Origin: Streptomyces katrae
GTDB lineage: Bacteria; Actinomycetota; Actinomycetes; Streptomycetales; Streptomycetaceae
Assembly (NCBI RefSeq): GCF_000717655.1
Contig: NZ_JNZY01000017.1
Span: 1 to 64,000, forward strand
Direction: 5' to 3'
DNA: 64,000 nucleotides
Shown here: positions 1-9,656 of the stretch, piece by piece
Layout: every line of letters starts with the position of its first letter
How positions within the stretch are numbered: position 1 is the stretch's first letter
Made by a program: the position numbers and the translations under genes
The notes under the pieces: model-generated
What the model saw: only the letters and a program-made list of their open reading frames with translations
Told to the model about the DNA's origin: nothing
The model's database searches: none

Positions 1-665
1 GGCGCCAAAACGGTACAAACGACCCGCAGTCGCATCCCAGGCCGGCTTGTGCCGGTCGTGGGCGGCCTTGCCCAGCCCCAGACGGCCGTCGGACGCCGAA
101 CCGGGCGGAGCGCGTAGCGAATTGCTGCGTCCGCGGGCCCACCCCTACCGACATGGGCATCTGGTCGCTGTCTGGTGCGGGTTGACCGCACCCAGACCCG
201 GAAAGGGTGCCTATGGGCCCTCGGGGGAGGTGTGGCCCTCCCCGCGGTGCCATCGGCCGTCCCGGCCGGGTCCTGGGGGGCTGGGTGCGGATGGACGGGG
301 GACGAGGCCGGACATCTCTGACGAACCCGTGTGGGTATCTGTCCCCCTGACCGTTCCTTCTGGGGCTTCCCGGCAGTCTTATGGCATTCCGGGGCGGGTC
401 GGTCGGTCAAGGGTGGCCGAAGGCCATCGCGTAGCGACGCGACGACGAAGGAGGAGCGCCCTTGAGGGACCGGCACGACACGGAAGGACAGTGGACTGGC
501 GGGAAACCCCCGGACTCCCTCTGATGCCGGATGAGCGCACCCCGCCCCCCGGGGATCCCGCCCCCGGCAACGCAGCCCAGGCCGTCAGCCCAACGGCCGG
601 CCCGGCCGTCACCCCGCCGCCGCTTCCGCCCCGCCACCGCTTCCGCCCCCCGCCCCGCCCCGCCC
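1..665. other. Leading region without a recognisable gene
   Basis: No reading frame here has convincing protein content on either strand. Open frames that cross it are arginine- and proline-rich, as expected from non-coding GC-rich DNA. A short hairpin (CGGGGGAG pairing with CTCCCCG, about 222-244) could be a terminator for a gene outside the window. Positions 600-665 are a C-rich tract next to the stop of the SRPBCC gene. I see no tRNA or mobile element. Confidence 0.4.
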
Positions 666-1142
666 TCACTCCCGCTCCGTCAGGGCCTCGTCCTGGGCCG
701 CCAGGACCTGGTGCCAGGCCGACTCGTGGGCGTCGCGGGCCGCTTCGTCGTAGAAGCCGGCGTGCGTGAGGTGCAGCCGTGTGCCGATCGGGTGGGGGCT
801 GAGCTCGACGGTGACCACCGTCTCGGCGCCGGCCGTGCCGGCCCGGCCCGTCACCCAGGTCAGCTCCACCAGCCGGTCGGGCACCAGGCGCAGGAAGCGC
901 CCGTAGTGCGGATGCCTGGTCCGCGGAGCCCCCGGCTCCTTCGCGAACTCCGTCTCGAAGAAGAACGGCGCGTTCACCTCGGCCGTCATCACCACCGAGC
1001 CCGGCGCGGCGAACCAGCGGTCGAACTCCTCGGTCCACGCCGTGTACAGGGTGTGCTCGGAGGCGATCATCGCGCGTTCGACGGTCAGCCGGTGGGGGCG
1101 CTCCGTCAGGTCGGGGACGCGGATCGGTGCGGTGTCGGTCAT
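666..1142 (-). CDS. SRPBCC family protein (AHSA1-like)
   Basis: A 158-residue protein of the START/Bet v 1 (SRPBCC) fold, subgroup related to the Aha1 C-terminal domain. Visible family marks are the N-terminal [15 protein letters not shown] stretch, a central [20 protein letters not shown] strand (here [16 protein letters not shown]) and a C-terminal helix beginning [19 protein letters not shown]. Such proteins bind hydrophobic ligands in a deep cavity; the ligand here cannot be read from sequence. The start is an ATG with GAGGTG just upstream. The gene stands alone, facing a decayed VOC gene. The fold is well supported; the function is unknown. Confidence 0.88.
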   Translation of the reverse strand: MTDTAPIRVPDLTERPHRLTVERAMIASEHTLYTAWTEEFDRWFAAPGSVVMTAEVNAPFFFETEFAKEPGAPRTRHPHYGRFLRLVPDRLVELTWVTGRAGTAGAETVVTVELSPHPIGTRLHLTHAGFYDEAARDAHESAWHQVLAAQDEALTERE

Positions 1143-1189
1143 GGCACCTCACCGTAGTGAGCGGGGAACCCGGCGCCCGGGTGCGACGC

Positions 1190-1410
1190 TCAGTACGACT
1201 GGAGCTCCCACAGGTTGCCCTCGGGATCGCGGACATGGGCGCTGCGCAGGGTCGGCCCCCAATCCGCGCGGTCGGCCGGCGGGCCGGCGGCTCCTGGACG
1301 AGCTGGCCGCAGAGGTCGCGGCCGTCCGCGACGGCCTGCTGGCCCCTCTCGACGAGGCCGAACGGGCCACCCCTGCACGCGCTTCTGCTGCGCGTGCACG
1401 TCCACGCGGC
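1190..1410 (-). pseudogene. Decayed VOC/glyoxalase-family gene, 3' remnant
   Basis: The last 22 or so codons read WGPTLRSAHVRDPEGNLWE and stop, a classic C-terminus of a vicinal-oxygen-chelate (glyoxalase/bleomycin-resistance) domain. The preceding piece, FGLVERGQQAVADG...LVQEPPA, lies in a different frame. The break falls on a perfect 8-bp tandem duplication (GGCCGGCG twice on the plus strand, 1274-1289); removing one copy joins the two parts as QEPPADRADWGPT. The N-terminal half of the domain is absent, as the next gene ends at 1422. It is therefore both truncated and frameshifted. Family assignment rests on the C-terminal motif only. Confidence 0.7.
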
Positions 1411-1421
1411 GCGCCGGTGAC

Positions 1422-1817
1422 TCAGCGCTTGGGCAGGGCCCGGAGTACGGCGAGTTCCTCGGTGTGGCGGCGCATGGCCAGGCTGACGGTGCCCGAGGTG
1501 TACTGGAAGAGGCCGACGGCCGCGAGCGGCAGGGAGACCACGAGCGTGGCGAGCAGGTCGGCGGAGTCCCGTGCGGCCGCGCAGCGGTCGCCCTCGGCAT
1601 CGGCGTAACTGCGCTTCCCGGAGTCCCCCTCGTCGTAGAAGACGCGGGAGGCGCACGTCCGGCTGCTGCTCGAGCCGTAGCCGAGGCTGAAGGGTGCGAA
1701 CAGCTGGTAGGCGAGCCAGAGCCAGATGCCACCCGTCGCGATGAACAGGAAGACCCCCACGGTCCGCTTGCGCTCCGCCCGCTCGCGGAAGTTCGTCTCG
1801 TACGCCTCAGCAGTCAT
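1422..1817 (-). CDS. Small two-span membrane protein, unknown function
   Basis: A 131-residue protein with two predicted membrane helices, about residues 20-44 and 88-107. Between them is a charged loop with two cysteines (C55, C79), probably outside the cell, where they could form a disulfide. Both termini are rich in Arg/Lys/Glu and probably cytoplasmic. The ATG at 1817 was chosen because the reading frame upstream of it loses protein-like composition. I do not recognise a family. It is a single gene, divergent from the lytic transglycosylase gene across about 290 bp. Confidence 0.72.
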   Translation of the reverse strand: MTAEAYETNFRERAERKRTVGVFLFIATGGIWLWLAYQLFAPFSLGYGSSSSRTCASRVFYDEGDSGKRSYADAEGDRCAAARDSADLLATLVVSLPLAAVGLFQYTSGTVSLAMRRHTEELAVLRALPKR

Positions 1818-2108
1818 GGGCGTCGAATCTAGCCGAGGCCGGCGGCCTGCTCCGGATCCTTTCCTTCGCGCGCGGTGCTGCGCGCCCACGAGCCAAGGAC
1901 GGTCAAAACAGGGAGTATTGGGGTGTTTCCGGCGCGATCCTAGATCCTTTGTTCGTTCGGCTGTGAGGGCCCGGTGAAGCCGAGACGAATGGTGTGCCAC
2001 ATATCCCGGGGCGGCGGCGAGTCGTATCCGAATACCTGATAGACAGTGGATATCCACGGCTCGACCCGCCGTATACCTTGTCGGCCGCCTTGGGGGGATC
2101 GCCGCACC

Positions 2109-3794
2109 GTGAAGCCGCTTCACCGTCACCTCGTCAACACCTCGCGCAAGGTCCTGTGCACGGCCGCGCTCGCGGCCAGCCTGACGACCGCCGCCGTGGT
2201 GACCAACACGCCGACCGCAGACGCGGGCGAGTCCGAGCCCACCCCGGACAGCCCCCAGGCCAACGATCGCGGCGACGCCCGCCTCGACCTGCCCGACCCG
2301 CTCGCCGACCCGGCCGTACCGCCCGCCGGCACTGGGGCCGAGGGGGCCAGCGGCATTCCCGCGACCGCCCTCGACGCGTACCGGCGCGCCGAGGTCTCCG
2401 TCGCCGCTGCGCTCCCCGGCTGCAAGCTGCCCTGGCAACTGCTCGCCGGCATAGGCCGGGTCGAGTCGGTGCACGCCTCCGGCTACGGGCTCAAGGCCGA
2501 CGGTTACACCGAGAAGCCGATCCGCGGCCCCCGCCTCGACGGCAACGGCTTCGCCGAGGTCAAGGACACCGACAAGGGCGAGTTCGACGGGGACGCCGTC
2601 TACGACCGCGCCGTCGGCCCGATGCAGTTCATCCCCTCCACCTGGGCCACGTGGGGCGCCGACGGCAACGGCGACTCCAAGCGCGACCCGAACAACATCT
2701 ACGACGCGGCGCTGGGCGCGGGCCTCTACCTGTGCGCGGGCGACCGGAACCTCTCGGACCAGGCGCAGCTCGACCGGGCGATCCTCAGCTACAACAACTC
2801 CCGCGAGTACGTGAACACCGTGGTCGGGTACATGCACCAGTACCAGAACGGTGCCGCCGGGGTGCCGAACCCGCCCGTCGGGAACTACCCGACGCCGCCC
2901 GTGACGACGCTGCCGACGCCGTCGCAGACGAAGCCGAGCACTCCGAGCACGTCGAAGCCCACGCCGACCCCGACCCCGACGCCCACGCCGTCGAAGCCGG
3001 CCGAGCCGCAGAAGCCCACGCCGGCCCCGACCCTGGCCAAGCTGGAGCTGCTCGGCAGCCCGGAGCTCAAGGCCGAGGCCGGGTCCGCGTTCGGCGTGGT
3101 CCCGCGGATCAAGGCGGTGCTCAGCGACGGCAAGCCGGCCGCCGCGAAGCCCATCCTGTTCGAGCTCAAGGGCGACACCACGGGCAGCTTCATCGGCGCC
3201 GAGGGCAAGACCTTCCTCGTGGTGGAGACCGACGCCGAGGGCATCGCGGCCCTGCCCGGCCTGAAGGCCGGGGCCAAGACGGGCGGGTTCACCCTGCGGG
3301 TGGCGGCCTACAACACCGAGGCCCAGCTCACGGTGAACTTCACCGGTACGGTCACGGCGAAGCCGGCCCCCGTCGCGGACAAGCTGACCCGTACCGACGC
3401 CGGTGCGGCGCAGCCGCTGGAGGTCGTGGCGGGGACCAGCTTCACGGGCGTGCAGGTCACGGCCACCGCCCAGGACAAGGCGGCGGAGGGTACGCAGGTC
3501 ACGGCCGGACTGGTGGAGAAGAACCAGGACGGCAGTGCGTGGGTCCCGGTGGACCCGGCGAAGTCCAAGGGCCCGTGGTTCAAGGACAAGGACGGCACGA
3601 AGGTGACCAGCCTGCTGCTGGCCCCGACCGGCGCGGACGGCAAGATCGCGCTGCCCGAGCTGTTCACCACGGACGTCGCCCCGGGCACGTACCACCTCCG
3701 CCTGATCACGAAGGACAACGTGGTCCTGGTCCTGGACCTGAAGATCACGGCAGCCCCGACGGCGCCTCCGGTGACGCCGGCCGCCAAGCAGTAA
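2109..3794 (+). CDS. Secreted lytic transglycosylase with Ig-like tail
   Basis: A 561-residue exported murein hydrolase. From the GTG start there is a signal peptide (about 1-39, ending near TADA), a linker, an MltB-type SLT domain at about 85-265 with the catalytic glutamate E119 in GIGRVES and the GPMQFIPSTW motif, a Pro/Thr linker of repeated PT units, then a long beta-rich region resembling Ig-like/Big domains. It should cleave glycan strands in the wall, leaving 1,6-anhydromuramic ends. An upstream in-frame ATG at 2046 would add an arginine-rich leader ahead of the signal peptide, so GTG at 2109 is preferred. It is monocistronic and ends at a strong hairpin. Confidence 0.9.
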   Translation: MKPLHRHLVNTSRKVLCTAALAASLTTAAVVTNTPTADAGESEPTPDSPQANDRGDARLDLPDPLADPAVPPAGTGAEGASGIPATALDAYRRAEVSVAAALPGCKLPWQLLAGIGRVESVHASGYGLKADGYTEKPIRGPRLDGNGFAEVKDTDKGEFDGDAVYDRAVGPMQFIPSTWATWGADGNGDSKRDPNNIYDAALGAGLYLCAGDRNLSDQAQLDRAILSYNNSREYVNTVVGYMHQYQNGAAGVPNPPVGNYPTPPVTTLPTPSQTKPSTPSTSKPTPTPTPTPTPSKPAEPQKPTPAPTLAKLELLGSPELKAEAGSAFGVVPRIKAVLSDGKPAAAKPILFELKGDTTGSFIGAEGKTFLVVETDAEGIAALPGLKAGAKTGGFTLRVAAYNTEAQLTVNFTGTVTAKPAPVADKLTRTDAGAAQPLEVVAGTSFTGVQVTATAQDKAAEGTQVTAGLVEKNQDGSAWVPVDPAKSKGPWFKDKDGTKVTSLLLAPTGADGKIALPELFTTDVAPGTYHLRLITKDNVVLVLDLKITAAPTAPPVTPAAKQ

Positions 3795-3857
3795 CGAGCC
3801 GGGCCCCGGGACCGCGTTCCGGAATCCGTGCCCGCGGGCCCGCCCGCAAAAAACGCC

Positions 3858-3898
3858 GACCGCCCCTGGTCACCGTGCAACGGTGACCAGGGGCGGTC
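3858..3898 (+). terminator. 18-bp perfect hairpin terminator
   Basis: GACCGCCCCTGGTCACCG pairs with its exact complement at 3881-3898 around the 5-nt loop TGCAA. It lies 64 bp past the transglycosylase stop. There is no U-tract, as usual in this genus. Confidence 0.85.
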
Positions 3899-3933
3899 CT
3901 GTTCGCCCCGTCCCCCGCCCGGGAGGAAAAGGC

Positions 3934-3977
3934 AGGAGCCCCGCGACCTCCGTCGGAACGGGGGAGGCAGGGCTCCT
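3934..3977 (-). terminator. Hairpin downstream of the cold-shock gene
   Basis: AGGAGCCC pairs with GGGCTCCT, and the inner CCTCC with GGAGG, around a loop centred on 3956. On the minus strand it lies about 40 bp past the cold-shock stop codon. Together with the hairpin at 3858 it separates two convergent genes. Confidence 0.7.
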
Positions 3978-4018
3978 TGGGTACTGCTATCCAACCGCGA
4001 TTAGGTTGGCCCAGGCGA

Positions 4019-4222
4019 CTAGGCCGGGGTGACGTTCTCCGCCTGCGGGCCCTTCGGACCCTGCGTGACGTCGAAGTTCACCATCTGGTTCTCCTCGAGG
4101 GAGCGGAAGCCAGAGGCGTTGATCGCGGAGTAGTGGACGAAGACATCCGGGCCGCCGCCGTCCTGGGCGATGAAGCCGAAGCCCTTTTCAGCGTTGAACC
4201 ACTTCACGGTTCCGGTAGCCAT
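4019..4222 (-). CDS. Cold-shock domain protein (CspA family)
   Basis: A 67-residue single cold-shock domain, the normal length for the family. It opens [18 protein letters not shown], containing RNP1 (KGFGFI), and continues with DVFVHYSAI (RNP2). These aromatic residues bind single-stranded RNA and DNA, and such proteins melt RNA structure and aid translation. AGGAGGG lies just before the ATG at 4222, which decides the start against a longer frame opening at 4363. The leader is over 60 nt and carries a hairpin followed by a T-rich run (4290-4315). The gene is divergent from mqnA. Confidence 0.95.
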   Translation of the reverse strand: MATGTVKWFNAEKGFGFIAQDGGGPDVFVHYSAINASGFRSLEENQMVNFDVTQGPKGPQAENVTPA

Positions 4223-4289
4223 GAGCCCTCCTATGGGCCAAAGGGTCGCCCTGCTCCAGAACCTGCTAAGAAGTCTGAAAACTACAAAA

Positions 4290-4315
4290 GCCTGCGGGTC
4301 ACATTCTCCGCAGGC
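4290..4315 (-). promoter_or_regulatory. Terminator-like hairpin in the csp 5' leader
   Basis: On the minus strand GCCTGCGG and CCGCAGGC form a perfect 8-bp stem around a 10-nt loop, followed at once by TTTTGTAGTTTT. A stem plus U-rich run is a textbook intrinsic terminator, unusual in this GC-rich genome, and it sits about 65 bp before the csp start. It could attenuate csp transcription or end a transcript arriving from upstream. The csp transcription start is not known from sequence. Confidence 0.55.
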
Positions 4316-4450
4316 CTCGTACTGCAAGGGAAACCAAACTGCAACTTGCGTCGAGCCTAGCACGCACCCTGCGGCAGAGACCAGAGGGAAAGATCACGTC
4401 ACCCGGACGTTTGAGGCCCGCCCGAAGGCTGACGGAGACCCGGGGGCTAG

Positions 4451-5323
<873 letters not shown>

Positions 5324-5601
5324 TCGCTGCCGACCCCTTCTGCTGATCGAATTACCGGGCGGTAGCCCGGGTTCCGGTAGGGGGATATGCCGTTTCCCGG
5401 GAATTCTTCCTCTTTTCGCTTTCCTGTCCGCTTCCCGTCCGCCCCACCGGAATGCACGGATCCCGGTGCGGCGTGCCCGACCCGCGGTGCCCGCGCACAT
5501 GCGGGGCCGGGCCGCGCGGGACACCATGGACAGAGAGGGGAGGCACCACCTCCTCGGGCGGCCGCGTTCGTTCTCATGCCAGGGGGCCATGGGAGCGCGC
5601 C

Positions 5602-6450
5602 ATGACCAATCGCAAGATCGCCGCGGACATCACGGTCCTCGGAGACAGCATCGAAGTGCCCGGGATCGGCTTCCTCCCGGTCAACGCGTACGTCCTGCAC
5701 GCCAGGGAGCCCGTCGTCGTCGACACCGGGCTCGGCCTGCCCGACCGGGACTTCCTCGAGGTGCTGGGCACGGCCGTCGACCCCGCCGACATCCGGTGGA
5801 TCTGGCTGACCCACCCCGACCGGGACCACACCGGCGGGATCTTCGCCCTGCTGGAGGCGGCCCCGAAGGCGAAGCTCGTGACCACCTTCCTGGCCGCCGG
5901 GATCATGTCCTGCGAACGGCCGCTGCCCATGGACCGGATCTTCCTGCTCAATCCCGGGCAGTCCCTGGACGTCGGCGACCGCTCGCTCGCCGCCTTCCGG
6001 CCGCCGCTCTTCGACAACCCGGCGACCGTCGGCTTCTACGACGACCGCTCACGGGCCTGCTTCAGCTCCGACTGCTTCGGCGCGCCCATGCCGAGTGCGG
6101 AAGCCGCCGACGGCGGCGATGCCGGGGCCGTCGCAGCCGAGGACCTGCGGGCGGCGCAGCTGCTGTGGGCCTCGGTGGACAGCCCGTGGGTGCACGTCGT
6201 GGACCGCGACCGCTACCTCGCCTCGGTGGCGCCGCTGCGGGAGATGGACCCGGAGATCGTGGTCTCCACGCACCTGCCGCCCGCCGCGGGGATCACCGCG
6301 CGCATGGTCGAGACGGTCAGCCTCGCGGCGGGCATCGACCCGTTCGTCGGCCCCGACCAGCAGGCCCTCGAGCAGATGCTCGCCGGGTTCGAGCCCGGAG
6401 GAGCGACCGCCCCCGCGCCCGAAGGGGCGATGCCCGTCGCGCCGACCTGA
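5602..6450 (+). CDS. Metallo-beta-lactamase-fold protein with altered metal motif
   Basis: A 282-residue protein with the metallo-beta-lactamase fold. The usual HxHxDH signature reads HPDRDH (H71, D73, D75, H76), so the second histidine is aspartate. The downstream Asp (FSSDCFG) and the last His (STHLPP) are present, but no obvious histidine stands at the middle ligand position. Flavodiiron proteins have HxExDH, so a di-iron site is conceivable. The substrate is unknown. The ATG at 5602 follows GGGAG at a suitable distance; the longer frame upstream is low-complexity. The kinase gene follows 79 bp later. Confidence 0.82.
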   Translation: MTNRKIAADITVLGDSIEVPGIGFLPVNAYVLHAREPVVVDTGLGLPDRDFLEVLGTAVDPADIRWIWLTHPDRDHTGGIFALLEAAPKAKLVTTFLAAGIMSCERPLPMDRIFLLNPGQSLDVGDRSLAAFRPPLFDNPATVGFYDDRSRACFSSDCFGAPMPSAEAADGGDAGAVAAEDLRAAQLLWASVDSPWVHVVDRDRYLASVAPLREMDPEIVVSTHLPPAAGITARMVETVSLAAGIDPFVGPDQQALEQMLAGFEPGGATAPAPEGAMPVAPT

Positions 6451-6529
6451 GTGCGAGCCCGGCCATAGGGGGATGACACCCCCTAAGGTGCTCTTGGCGA
6501 TCAGGGACCGAACGGGGGAGGGGGACGCG

Positions 6530-8317
6530 ATGCAGCCGCTCGAAGCCGGCGAACCGCGGACCATCGGTGCGTACCGGCTGCTCGGCCGGCTCGGCTCGGG
6601 TGGCATGGGGCGGGTCTACCTGGGGCGCAGTACGGGCGGCCGGACGGTGGCCGTCAAGATCGTGCACCCGCACTTCGCCTCCGACGAGGAGTTCCGCGCC
6701 CGGTTCCGCCGCGAGGTCGAGGCCGCCCGGCGGGTCGGCGGCGAGTGGACCGCGCCCGTCCTGGACGCCGACCCGCAGGCGCCGGTCCCGTGGGTGGCCA
6801 CCGGGTACGTGGCGGGCCCCTCCCTTGGCGGTGCGGTGGCCACGCACGGACCCCTTCCCGAGGCCTCCGTACGGGCCGTCGGCGAAGGTCTGGCGCGCGC
6901 GCTGGTGGCCGTCCACGGGCTGGGGCTCGTCCACCGGGACGTGAAGCCGTCGAACGTGATGCTGACCCTCGACGGCCCCCGGCTGATCGACTTCGGGATC
7001 GCCCGCGCCACGGACGGCACGGCCTCGCTCACCTCCACCGGCGTCTCCATCGGCTCACCCGGCTACATGTCCCCCGAGCAGATCCTCGGCAAGGGGGTCA
7101 CCGGGGCGGCCGACGTGTTCTCGCTCGGCGCCGTGCTGGCCTTCGCGGCGACCGGTCAACCGCCGTTCACCGGGGACAACTCGGCGACCCTGCTCTACAA
7201 GGTGGTCCACGAACCGCCGGACCTCGACGCGGTCCCGGCCGGCGGGCTGCGCGAACTGATCGCCGCCTGCCTGGCCAAGGCGGCCGCCGACCGGCCCGCG
7301 CCGGAGGCGATGGCGGAGGCGCTCGCCGGCTCCCTGAGCGCCCCCGGGTGGCTTCCCGCGCCCCTGGTGGAGGAGGCCAGCCGCGCGGCGGTGGCCCTGC
7401 TCGACCTGGAGGCCGCACCGGCCGGTCCCGTAGAGGAGGCCGCCCCGGCGCCCGCCGCCGAACCCGCTTCGGGGCCGGTGCCGTTCACGGCCTCCTCGTA
7501 CGGGGGTCCGGCGGTCGGTTTCGGGGCGCCGGACCCCTCGTACGGCAGCGCGGCGGTGTCCGGCGCCGGCTCGGCCGGCAGCTCGTACGGCCCGTACGGT
7601 CCGCCCGCGAACGCGGTGCACGGCCCCTACGGTCCGCCGCCCGCCGCCGACCACGGGAGTCCCACCGAGACCGCGGGCGGGGGTGTGCCGAAGCCGCGGA
7701 CCGCACCCGACCCGACGCGCCAGGTCACCTTCAGCGCGGCCGGGCGGCGGTTCAGCTGCTCCCTGGTCCTCGCGGCGACGGCCGTACTGGCCGTGCTGTC
7801 GGGCGGCGGGCTCTACGGGCTGGGGTTGCTGCCGGGCACGGGCGGCGACTCCGACCAGCACGCGTCCGGCGACTCCACCGCCAAGCCGCCGGCGGCGTCG
7901 AAGGGCGACCCGACCCCGAGCGGAACCAACAGCTCGGCTCCGCCCCAGGGCACCCGGGGCGATGTCCCCAAGGAGCTCACCGGCACCTGGAAGGGCACGG
8001 TCACCACCGCCCGCGCCGGGGTCTCCAGCGAGTTCGAGATCACCATCAAGGGCGGCAAGGTCGGCGAGGTCGTCGCCCGGGACAAGTCGATCCTCCCGAT
8101 CCTCGGCACCGACTGCAGCGGTGACTGGAAGCTCGCCTCCGCCACCGACCGCTCCCTCGTCCTGGACACCGCGGGCGGCCCCAACCCGGCCCCCGGCATC
8201 TGCTCCAACGGCTCCGCCGACGAGCGCTTCACCCTCAACCCGAACGGGACGCTCCACTACAAGTCGGGCGACCGGCCCGCCGGGTACCCCGAGGGCGACC
8301 TGACCCGCGTCCCGTGA
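6530..8317 (+). CDS. Membrane-anchored Ser/Thr protein kinase (PknB-like)
   Basis: A 595-residue Hanks-type kinase. The catalytic domain covers about 12-270: Gly-loop GRLGSGGMG (20-28), lysine K43, HRDVKPSN with catalytic D137, DFG (154-156) and GSPGYMSPEQ in the activation segment. A Pro/Ala/Gly linker with repeated YGP units follows, then one membrane helix near 405-430, a Ser/Thr/Pro stalk and an external domain of about 110 residues starting TGTWKGTV. That domain has two cysteines, is not made of PASTA repeats and may sense a ligand or the wall. GGGGGAGGGGG precedes the ATG. Confidence 0.93.
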   Translation: MQPLEAGEPRTIGAYRLLGRLGSGGMGRVYLGRSTGGRTVAVKIVHPHFASDEEFRARFRREVEAARRVGGEWTAPVLDADPQAPVPWVATGYVAGPSLGGAVATHGPLPEASVRAVGEGLARALVAVHGLGLVHRDVKPSNVMLTLDGPRLIDFGIARATDGTASLTSTGVSIGSPGYMSPEQILGKGVTGAADVFSLGAVLAFAATGQPPFTGDNSATLLYKVVHEPPDLDAVPAGGLRELIAACLAKAAADRPAPEAMAEALAGSLSAPGWLPAPLVEEASRAAVALLDLEAAPAGPVEEAAPAPAAEPASGPVPFTASSYGGPAVGFGAPDPSYGSAAVSGAGSAGSSYGPYGPPANAVHGPYGPPPAADHGSPTETAGGGVPKPRTAPDPTRQVTFSAAGRRFSCSLVLAATAVLAVLSGGGLYGLGLLPGTGGDSDQHASGDSTAKPPAASKGDPTPSGTNSSAPPQGTRGDVPKELTGTWKGTVTTARAGVSSEFEITIKGGKVGEVVARDKSILPILGTDCSGDWKLASATDRSLVLDTAGGPNPAPGICSNGSADERFTLNPNGTLHYKSGDRPAGYPEGDLTRVP

Positions 8318-8320
8318 GAT

Positions 8321-8343
8321 CCCGCCGGACTCCGGTGGGCGGG
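8321..8343 (+). terminator. Short GC hairpin after the kinase gene
   Basis: CCCGCCGGA and TCCGGTGGGCGGG pair with one bulge and a very small loop, 3 bp past the kinase stop. It probably ends the kinase transcript before mqnC. Confidence 0.5.
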
Positions 8344-8411
8344 CCTGGCGTAGGCTGGATCGGTCCGGATCTCCTGACCCTCTTGACACACCGCCGAAAG
8401 GTGACGCACCG

Positions 8412-9611
8412 GTGACCGACCAGGCCGCTCTCCAGTCTGTCCTCGACCGCGCCGCCGCAGGGGGCCGGATCACCAAGGAAGAGGCGCTCGACCTCTACCG
8501 GCACGCCCCCCTGCACGCGCTCGGCCAGGCAGCCGACGCGGTGCGCCGCCGCCGCTACGCCGGCATCGAGCACATCGCGACGTACATCATCGAGCGCAAC
8601 ATCAACTACACCAACGTGTGCGTCACGGCGTGCAAGTTCTGCGCCTTCTACGCGGCCCCGAAGGACACCAAGAAGGGCTGGTCCCGCGACCTCGACGACA
8701 TCCTGCGCCGCTGCGCGGAGACCGTGGAGCTCGGCGGCACGCAGATCATGTTCCAGGGCGGGCACCACCCGGACTACGGCGTGGAGTACTACGAGGAGCA
8801 CTTCTCCGCCATCAAGAAGGCGTTCCCGCAGCTGGTCATCCACTCCCTCGGCGCGTCCGAGGTCGACCACATGGCCCGTATCTCCGGTGTCTCCGCCGAG
8901 GAGGCCATCCGCCGCATCCACGCGGCCGGCCTCGACTCGTTCGCGGGCGCCGGCGCCGAACTCCTGCCGGAGCGGCCGCGCAAGGCGATCGCCCCGCTGA
9001 AGGAGTCCGGCGAGCGCTGGCTGGAGATCATGGAGATCGCCCACGAGCTGGGCGTGGAGTCCACCTCCACGATGCTGATGGGCACCGGCGAGACCAACGC
9101 CGAGCGCATCGAACACATCGCGATGATCCGTGACACGCAGGACCGGACGGGCGGCTTCCGCGCGTTCATCCCGTACACGTACCAGCCCGAGAACAACCAC
9201 CTCAAGGGCCGGACCCAGGCGACGGTCTTCGAGTACCTGCGGATGATCGCCATCGCGCGCCTCTTCCTCGACAACATCGCCCACATCCAGGGCTCCTGGC
9301 TCACCGTGGGCAAGGAGGCGGGCCAGCTCTCGCTGCACTACGGCGCGGACGACCTCGGCTCGATCATGCTCGAGGAGAACGTGGTCTCCTCGGCCGGAGC
9401 CAAGCACCGCTCCAACCGCCAGGAGATCATCGACCTGATCCGCAAGGCGGGCCGCGTCCCCGCGCAGCGCGCGACGACGTACGAGCACCTGCTCGTGCAC
9501 GACGACCCGGCGAACGACCCGGTCGACGACCGCGTGGTCTCGCACATCTCGTCCACCGCCATCGAGGGCGGCACGGCGCACCCCGAGCTGAAGCTCATCT
9601 CGACGAACTGA
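8412..9611 (+). CDS. mqnC: Cyclic dehypoxanthinyl futalosine synthase MqnC (radical SAM)
   Basis: A 399-residue radical SAM enzyme that cyclises dehypoxanthinyl futalosine, a middle step of the futalosine menaquinone pathway. The 4Fe-4S ligands are C70, C74 and C77 in CVTACKFC. The MFQGGHHPDYG and HSLGASEVDHMA motifs are typical of MqnC and separate it from its relative MqnE. Length is normal. The GTG start follows AAAGG. Its sister gene mqnA is 3 kb upstream, while mqnD, mqnB and mqnE are not in the window. Confidence 0.96.
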   Translation: MTDQAALQSVLDRAAAGGRITKEEALDLYRHAPLHALGQAADAVRRRRYAGIEHIATYIIERNINYTNVCVTACKFCAFYAAPKDTKKGWSRDLDDILRRCAETVELGGTQIMFQGGHHPDYGVEYYEEHFSAIKKAFPQLVIHSLGASEVDHMARISGVSAEEAIRRIHAAGLDSFAGAGAELLPERPRKAIAPLKESGERWLEIMEIAHELGVESTSTMLMGTGETNAERIEHIAMIRDTQDRTGGFRAFIPYTYQPENNHLKGRTQATVFEYLRMIAIARLFLDNIAHIQGSWLTVGKEAGQLSLHYGADDLGSIMLEENVVSSAGAKHRSNRQEIIDLIRKAGRVPAQRATTYEHLLVHDDPANDPVDDRVVSHISSTAIEGGTAHPELKLISTN

Positions 9612-9656
9612 CGACCCGACGATCTGACGACGGACTGACGACGGACCGACACGCCC

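Noticed and set aside
2935..3020. Short CCGACC/CCGACG repeats that resemble a microsatellite or array
   Set aside because: They encode the Pro/Thr linker of the transglycosylase in frame; no CRISPR-like repeat-spacer structure exists.
1422..3695. 757-codon minus-strand frame across the transglycosylase gene
   Set aside because: Only its last 131 codons look like protein (the small membrane protein); the rest is antisense to a well-supported secreted enzyme.
6468..6483. GGGGG-ATGACA-CCCCC before the kinase gene as a third copy of the motif at 59536
   Set aside because: The centre differs (ATGACA instead of ATAA) and spacing is longer, so it is not the same element on present evidence.
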